From positions 9,752,001 to 9,816,000 of the forward strand of contig NC_059393.1 in NCBI RefSeq assembly GCF_019703515.2: 64,000 nt of DNA, given 5' to 3'. Shown in pieces: positions 49,906-64,000 of this stretch. This stretch comes from Myxocyprinus asiaticus (Eukaryota; Chordata; Actinopteri; Cypriniformes; Catostomidae). Below the pieces are notes generated by a model. It was not told the origin of the DNA and made no database searches. It was given only the letters and a program-made list of their open reading frames with translations. Positions within the stretch are counted from its first letter, which is position 1, and every line of letters begins with the position of its first letter. Position numbers and translations under genes: made by a program.

Positions 49906-50675
49906 AAATCTTGTCAAATTTACGCCTACAGTCTTAAAATATAAATTAATACTAGTAGAACATTTATGCCTAAATTATCGGTTATGAAATAGTAAATTAA
50001 TGTTAAATAGCACAGGACAATAATAATCACAAGCTACTGAATCTTTTAAAATCTTTGGCATAATTAAACCCGTTTTAAGCATAATTCAACACTTTATGGT
50101 AGTGTATTTGTTAGATGTATATTATAGCTTTTCAGGATGTAATCTATGGGCATATATATATATAGTATTTTTTTTATGTGCACTTAACAGCCATATTAAC
50201 TGTTTTGCCATTACCCAATAAAAGTGTGTTACTATATCAATTGCAAAAAGCACTTAATGACTGTGAACTGTAAAAAGTGTAAGTTTTGTTTACCGTTCAA
50301 CTTTTTCATAAAGTGTGTTTTGTGCCTAGAATAAAAATAACTTTAAAAAGTGAGACAAAGAAACTTTGAAAAAAGTTTGATGAAAGCAGGACGGTGGAGG
50401 ATAAGCATGTTTGTGTTGGAGATCTGTACAATAATTCTAATCAGAATCACAGTGGATTTAACCTTTCACAAAGAACACAAGAGCTCATGAAATCCATCCA
50501 TCATTCCCATGTCTTGAGAAGAACAATGCGATTTCAAGCATTAAGATGATTTCTCACTAAAGTGTAACTTATTCCCAATAAACCAGGAGGAAACATTTGC
50601 AAACAAGGGGATTTTCATACATCTCAGCGCAACACCATAAACCATTTTCCATTATCCCAGCAACACATTCTTTAC
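49906..50675. other. AT-rich DNA; would be intron 1 of the putative gene
   Basis: No coding signature. If the candidate exon to the right is real, this is the start of a long intron extending left out of the window. Confidence 0.3.
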
Positions 50676-50767
50676 CTCTGGAGTTGTTCAGTGGAAGCTT
50701 TCACACTGTTCCCTGGATTTTTTGAGTGTCCATTCTCAAAAACGCCCTTCTCCCAAGTTTGCTTCAT
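50676..50767 (-). CDS. Putative first coding exon of an unknown minus-strand gene
   Basis: ATG at 50767-50765 sits in a good context (CTACCATGA) and opens a frame of 30 codons plus 2 bases (MKQTWEKGVFENGHSKNPGN...). It ends at 50676 before a strong splice donor, CAGAG/GTAAAG. About 500 bp upstream on the same strand are less AT-rich than the neighbourhood, resemble a 5' UTR and include a reversed CCAAT motif near 51195. No homolog is recognised. In mammals RBM20 follows SMC3 in the same orientation, so its fish ortholog is a possible identity by synteny only; the peptide does not resemble the mammalian RBM20 start as I know it. It may equally be a chance ORF. Confidence 0.25.
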
Positions 50768-51309
50768 GGTAGAAAGAACTTTCCACCAACGGGAAAATCC
50801 AAGCAAATGGTCCCACCAAAATGTTGCGCAGGACGTTTTTCTGCACTGTGTTCTTCAGAACTGAATCCTAATGCAGGTTCTCCCTCTTTCCAAGTCAAGG
50901 CAATGCTGCTTTTAAGGGAAAGCCGCAATCTGAATCGGCTCCCAAAGCCCGCTGTCAGGGATCAGCAGCGGTAATGGTAGTTATTCCCTATCTCGCACTC
51001 ACTCTCTGCCAGGCACTCCAAAGTCTAAAAAAAGTGTGTTCAAAGGAGTTGGTGGTAAAGCTGGATGAGAGCCAGAAGGATATGACAGGAAACGGGACGT
51101 GAAAGGCACTTGACCATTTGGGAGTCCCTGAGGGTCGACAATCCTGACTGCCCTCAACTTTCGTTCTCTCACTCAAGCTCTCTTTCTGTCCCAGCCAATG
51201 ATAGAGCAAGTGTGAGGAATGCCATTAACCAGTCACTCAAAAGTGCCGGATCAGTTTCGTCAGCAGATCAAAGACTAGAGCACTGCACGCAGATTATTAA
51301 CATTTCCAA

Positions 51310-54300
51310 CCATTAACATTTTGTGGGGTACAATGGGGGCTCCTGCTCCAACGTCTATGTGCAAAGCCTTTGATTCTCTCACTATAAATCTCTGCGATCA
51401 CTGCTAACAGAGAGTTTGTCGCAAGTGTGATTCTTAACATTGGGCAGGATTTCTCCTCAATGAAATAGGAGTTCTTCAGAAGTTTTAACTGAATAATACA
51501 CATTGAGAAGTCACTTTGAAGAAATTTGTGTAGATGTTGGCCTTATCTCTCCTTAAATAATTTACCAAAAAAAAAAACAACAACTATTACTTTTTTCTGC
51601 AGAACACACTAGGAGAGATTTTAAAACGTTTTCACATTTTTCACTTTTTGACATCCATCCTGCGGCATAGTTGCTACAGTCGATTTGGATGTAGCATACT
51701 TAGCTTGTCAATGCTATGATTTCAGAGTGAATAACAACTTAATATTCAGTCTGTTCAGAAAGTGACTGCATGCCTTCAGAAGACTTGAAACATATAGCAC
51801 AAGTCGTGTCGACTACTTTTACTGTTTTTTTTTTTGTTGTTTTTTTTACGTAAAATAATGTGTGCCATAATATGGCAAAAAGCAGCATGAAGACTATTTC
51901 CCTGAAAATAAATGTTTGAAATTTTTCGCTTTGTGTTCCACTGAAAAGAAAGTCATAAGGTTTGGTGTGACTTTGTGTACATGTGATGTAGCATAATTTT
52001 GACTTGAAAAAAAATCTGGGTTCCAGTGGGGCACTTACAATGGAAGTGAATGGGGCCAATCCGTAAACTTTTAAATACTCAATGTTTCAAAAGTAAAAGC
52101 ACAAGAGATGCACCAATGCGCATTTTTTAAGACTGATACAATTACCCAATACATAGGTTTAGGTATCGAAAAATACGGAGTACAGTGACGAGCACTTTTG
52201 TGGCAATCCTGCCTTATTGATCGATTGTTCTGGGTTTGTCGCGTTGAGCCTAACAGAGTTTGACATTCATTTGACTGCTTTATCCTGTGTTGTTGTTTGG
52301 CTAAGCAAAGGTGACAGACAAACCTCTTCTTTACACATAACAGATGATTTTGAGTCACACAGTTTAGGACAACAACAAATGTCTGGTGCGAGTCTAAAGA
52401 AAACATGCTTTTGCTTTTCCTCAAACAAAAGCATGCGGAGAAGCCACATATATGTGAAGATGAATTAGATAAAAATCACATGTGCTAGTTTCAAATTATT
52501 TTCTTTCTCTCTCTTCTTGCTGTTTTATCAGTCAAAATGACAGAAAACATTTTAAATTATCATTTAAAAATCATGGGTGATGCCATGATGTAACGCCATA
52601 AACCTGCAAAAATGACTATTATTTATTCAACTTTACAACTCAAAATACACAAATAAAAGTGATTTTATTAAATTATAAGCTTCACATTTCTGCATTTTAA
52701 ACCCTCTAATAATAATAATCCATTCTTCCATTGTAAGTGCATCACTGTAATCCAGTTTTCTGCTTTTTTTTTTAAAGAAAAGGAGGGACAAGTTGTGGAA
52801 ATCAACATTATGCCACAAAGGCTGCCAATTGAGCTTAACTTGTATTGAATCTGCAATAGTTAAGATCATATCTATCGTTTTAAATAATTAATAACTCTTT
52901 TAAATCAAAATAGACATGATTTAGACAGATGGGATGATAGCTAGAAAGATAGATGAATAGATAGGTTACAGAGGACAGTCAGATGGACAGGTCTTTCCTT
53001 GAACACTTGGAAGCTAAAGACATACACATTATAAATAAATGCATAAATAGTAGAGCTGTTAAAGATATAAACATATAAAAAAAATATACAGACATCCATA
53101 AATGAGTTGGGAAACTCAAATGTATGCATACAAGAGAACTGTTGTTCTCTTGAATGTGACCGTTAAACTAATGCACAGCAAACATATGAAATCTCTCACA
53201 AATTCTCTGCTAACACCCACATTAACCCCTGCACACGTGACACTCGGAGTAACAATTCCAGCGTATTTTTGGCTGACACGAAAGCAGATACTATTTGAAA
53301 CTAAAACTCCAAGCATGGACAAAATGTTCTATACATGCAGGACAACTGCATGCAGAAAATCCAAATAAATTAACAAGTCTTAACCACACCAACAGGTGCT
53401 AAATTAGTGAACGTACTGCGAATGAACAGTTCTCTTGGGACATTTGAATACTGGTCTTCTGCACTGAAATGCACTATTTAGTCACACCTCATATGTGTGT
53501 GACCAGAACTACCCCCACCATGTTCAAATTAGCACTTGAACTCATTAGACCTGTGTTAAGTCTTGACGTTGTCCCTTGTGCTTGATCCCTTTTCTGAAAA
53601 AGGCCAGGCCACAGCTGCGAACGGCATTCACAAAACTTGACCCTATATGTGCCAATGTTTACTCCACACTGGATTTATGTGTTCAACAGTCACTCGTCAG
53701 GAAAGCAATAATGGTTAATGCATGCCAGCAACTTCCACAACATGCACATGGACTTTCTTTGTATGCTTTTTTTTTAAATTATTATTCTACGATCCAAGTG
53801 CTAACTCCATTCTAGTTAGTTGCGTCAACAGAAGTGTGATCTTACAGAGGTTGTGGCAAGCAGTTGGTGATTGGTTGATCACCTACGACCTCATAAAACT
53901 ACTTTTAAAAAAAAAATGAAATGCAGTTAGAAAAGACAGGTTGTAAAAGCCTTTTCGCATTGGGGTTTAACAGGCATTGTGATGGGTTTACATGATTATA
54001 AATGGAACAGAAATGACACAATGACTGCCTCCACCAGCCTCCGTTGCTGGGTCAAATTTGGGGGATCTGCAGGGTGAGTATTTGTTACCTTGCTAGTTTT
54101 ACAGTTAAGCCTATAAATACACTGATAATAAACAACTAAAAACTATGACATTTTTTTTATTATTTTATTTTTCAATTGAAGACACTTTCTTGGCAATTAA
54201 CAGAAAGGAATCCAAGTGTTAAATAGTAATACAATTAAGGGCCTCCTTCTGCACTTTTACTTTTAAAGTACATTATTTTATTGCTGGTGGATTCTGCCAC

Positions 54301-55503
54301 AATTAAAAAGTAAAACATGTAGAATTAATGTTCAGGTCTAACTTGAGGAGCATAGCTACATGAAATCTGAATTACAGGATAATAATACTCAACAGTATGA
54401 ATAGTAAGCAAATAATTTAATAGTATTTTTCTAAAGACCGGTCACGTCGGAGTTATGTCTAGTCTGTTAAACACTGAGTTTGTAACTGATGTTTGACGCT
54501 TTGCTGTAGATTTTATTTTGAACAAATACCCACAAATAAGGTTGACTGTGTAGGCAGCTGAACAGTTAGGGAGGTTTCACCCCTGACAGTAAAAGTGACC
54601 CCTGTAAAGACTCATTGTGACAACAGCCTCTGTTCTTCCCAGCAGGGCACTGCTCAAAAAACTGACAAGATTAATGGGACCCTCACCAAGAGACAGACAG
54701 ACTCAATGCAAAGGCCAAGTGTACATCGTAGGACCAAGAGGTCACAGGTTCAACACGGCACCTGTCGCCTAACAAATTAACTTGTGCAGGGAAAGACTGT
54801 AAAGCAAGGACAGATTTATGCATGGTTTACCGAGCCCTCTCTGTGGTTATGGCATGGTTTCATCTGTTGATTACTTTAAGGGACTGATCTAGAGCGCGAG
54901 AGAGCAAATCTGGCACAGTGAAGGGTGTGAGAAGTTATCGAGAAGTGATATGGACAAGTCTAAAGGATCCTTGGATCAGTTTAGTGATCAGCTGTCCAGA
55001 TAGGTCAGATAAAGACTGTGGTTGTGTTGCTGGCAGACAGAAGGATCACAGCACATTTCAATAGACATGACTCACCTTTAACAAACTGACTACAAACCTT
55101 TTAGACACAGCAAGACAATTTTCAAAGCCTGATATCTACATGCAATCTGTATCAGCTCAGCTTCATGTGACTTTTGGACTGAAAGTACTGAAGGAAGTAT
55201 TTTTTAAGGCAAGGTTGGCTTTTGATCTGCTTGACATATTTATATTTCCTGGGCTCAGTGATTCAGTTTGGCCTTGAGATTTGGAACAAACACTTCTTGA
55301 AAATGCCAAAATGCAAAAGGCCTTCAACAACGTCACTGAACATGAGCGAAGCACTGAAGTTGAAAACTTTGGGTCAAAGATAGTATTAATGATGTTTGCC
55401 TTCCCAAGAGATAATCCTCTTATGTGTGGCACAGTGCCCTCTGGTGGCAAGAAACATTACTGTAAATGAAGTCGGCATTGATAAAGTCCTGTTGGATAGT
55501 AAT
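51310..55503. other. Intergenic DNA upstream of the smc3 3' end
   Basis: A partial MITE-like block at about 51890-52060 (GTGTTCCACTGAAAAGAAAGTC, AATGGAAGTGAATGGGGCCA) resembles half of the palindromic element at 55.8 kb. A small GATA-rich patch lies at 52925-52965. Open frames, including 55163-55450, have no supportable product. Confidence 0.4.
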
Positions 55504-55509
55504 TTTATT
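55504..55509 (-). terminator. Candidate smc3 polyadenylation signal AATAAA
   Basis: The only AATAAA on the minus strand between the stop codon at 56391 and this point. It would give a 3' UTR of about 0.9 kb. Usage is inferred. Confidence 0.4.
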
Positions 55510-55822
55510 GTATTTTAAAGCAACAGAAAACACATTAAAAGACTGACTATATCACAATGACCTAAAAGAACATATGGAAATGTATCATCCAAAACAATGA
55601 TAAAAATGTTTAACCTCAATCAGAAAAGCTACGAAACAACATTTTAATATATAACACTTAAAAAAGGGATTAATGATAGTTCATGCTGGTATATTAACAG
55701 TGAAGAACAAAAAAACAGTTTTGACAATCTCACCGATGCCAAGCATCGATTGCAAACCACATTTCTTTAGTTTACACCTACCTGCGTATACGAGCTACAT
55801 TTCTTCCTTTCCTGCTGATGTT

Positions 55823-56086
55823 TATAGGAATAGTTTGCCCAAAATTCTGTCATGTTGTTCCAAACCAGTATGACTTGATTTCATGAAACACAAAAGTTGT
55901 TAGGCAGTACGTTAGTCTCAGTCACTACTCAATTTCATCTTTTTCCCCATACAATGAAAGTGAATGGTGACTTAACATTCTGCCTACCATCAAATTCTGG
56001 ATTCCACAGAAGAGTCATAACATGTTTGAAACAATATGAGGATTGGTAAATAACAGAATTTTCATTTGGGTTAACTATCCCTTTAA
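55823..56086. mobile_element. Palindromic MITE (Angel-like) in the predicted smc3 3' UTR
   Basis: The left half (AGGAATAGTTTGCCC, CATGTTGTTCCAAACC, GTTAGGCAGTACGTTAG) is mirrored by the right half (CAATGAAAGTGAATGGTGAC, CATTCTGCCTA, TTGGGTTAACTATCCCTTTAA). This is the layout of the Angel-type short inverted-repeat elements of teleosts. The name is from memory of the motif. Confidence 0.65.
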
Positions 56087-56390
56087 TTCTGAAACTGAGG
56101 GATTGAACTTCCTTGACGTCAATCAAATTTAACTAACTCTGAAGCAAGTGGATTATAAGCAGAGAACATTTCTTCAGAATAATGAAAATGTTTTCAGTGT
56201 ATTATCCTTGAAATATGAGAACTAAACAAAAATGAGAAAATATAAAATAACTGTAAAACAAACATTTCATTGTTCAGAATCCAACCAGGCTAAGAAAAAC
56301 ACTCTTTTTGCATTCATTCCAACCTGGCTTTTAAAAAACACACCAAGTTGAAAAGGTATGTGATATAGAGGTGTACAGGTGTGTTTTCTC

Positions 56391-64000
<7,610 letters not shown>

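Noticed and set aside
55163..55450. 95-codon minus-strand frame beyond the smc3 3' end
   Set aside because: No similarity recognised, no splice or conservation evidence, and it lies past the likely polyadenylation signal.

Overview
The window is AT-rich vertebrate nuclear DNA from a teleost, most probably a cyprinid (carp/minnow group). The evidence is one unmistakable intron-containing vertebrate gene (the 3' part of smc3, cohesin subunit SMC3, minus strand). It is surrounded by a fish-type repeat landscape: several Tc1/mariner families including a Sleeping Beauty-type copy, an L2 LINE, a long tRNA-derived SINE, palindromic MITEs and long (TA)n/(CA)n tracts. The species cannot be fixed from the sequence alone. 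No bacterial gene, virus genome, rRNA, functional tRNA or CRISPR array is visible.

Layout. 0.4-1.9 kb: a large foldback element with a nested hairpin. 5-11 kb: MITEs of at least three families. 11.7-12.6 kb: a miniature LTR retroelement. 12.6-15.4 kb: a decayed non-LTR retrotransposon with a zinc finger and FMDD reverse transcriptase, broken by a perfect palindrome. 15.5-19.5 kb: remnants of four different TA-targeting DNA transposons, three of them separated only by short TA-rich tracts. 20.3-21.8 kb: an L2 tail, then a MITE containing a solo LTR containing a SINE. 25.1-26.7 kb: another Tc1. 27.2-29.3 kb: a dispersed repeat, a hAT-like foldback and a MITE. 33.4-36 kb: a truncated Tc1, a Harbinger transposase scrap and a 37-bp telomere-like minisatellite. 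37.1-43.8 kb: a dense transposon cluster (MITE, Tc1, L2 with YADD reverse transcriptase, mini-Tc1, Sleeping Beauty-type element). 46.0-46.4 kb: a full-length SINE. 50.7-51.3 kb: a possible first exon of a second minus-strand gene (weak evidence). 55.5-64 kb: smc3.

smc3 is read right to left. Ten exon segments (the first cut by the window edge) join without a frame break into 463 codons plus stop, covering the C-terminal coiled coil and the C-terminal half of the ATPase head (signature LSGGQ, Walker B LFDE). This part completes the cohesin ATP site with the N-terminal lobe encoded outside the window. A Tc1 relic lies in one intron, one MITE in another, and a further MITE in the predicted 3' UTR.

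Every transposon here that I could check is defective; several carry informative lesions (a shared premature stop, in-frame loss of catalytic residues, nested insertions). I found no convincing new gene system. The most useful second looks are the nested and foldback structures, the telomere-like minisatellite, the shared stop in one Tc1 family, and the putative exon near 50.7 kb.
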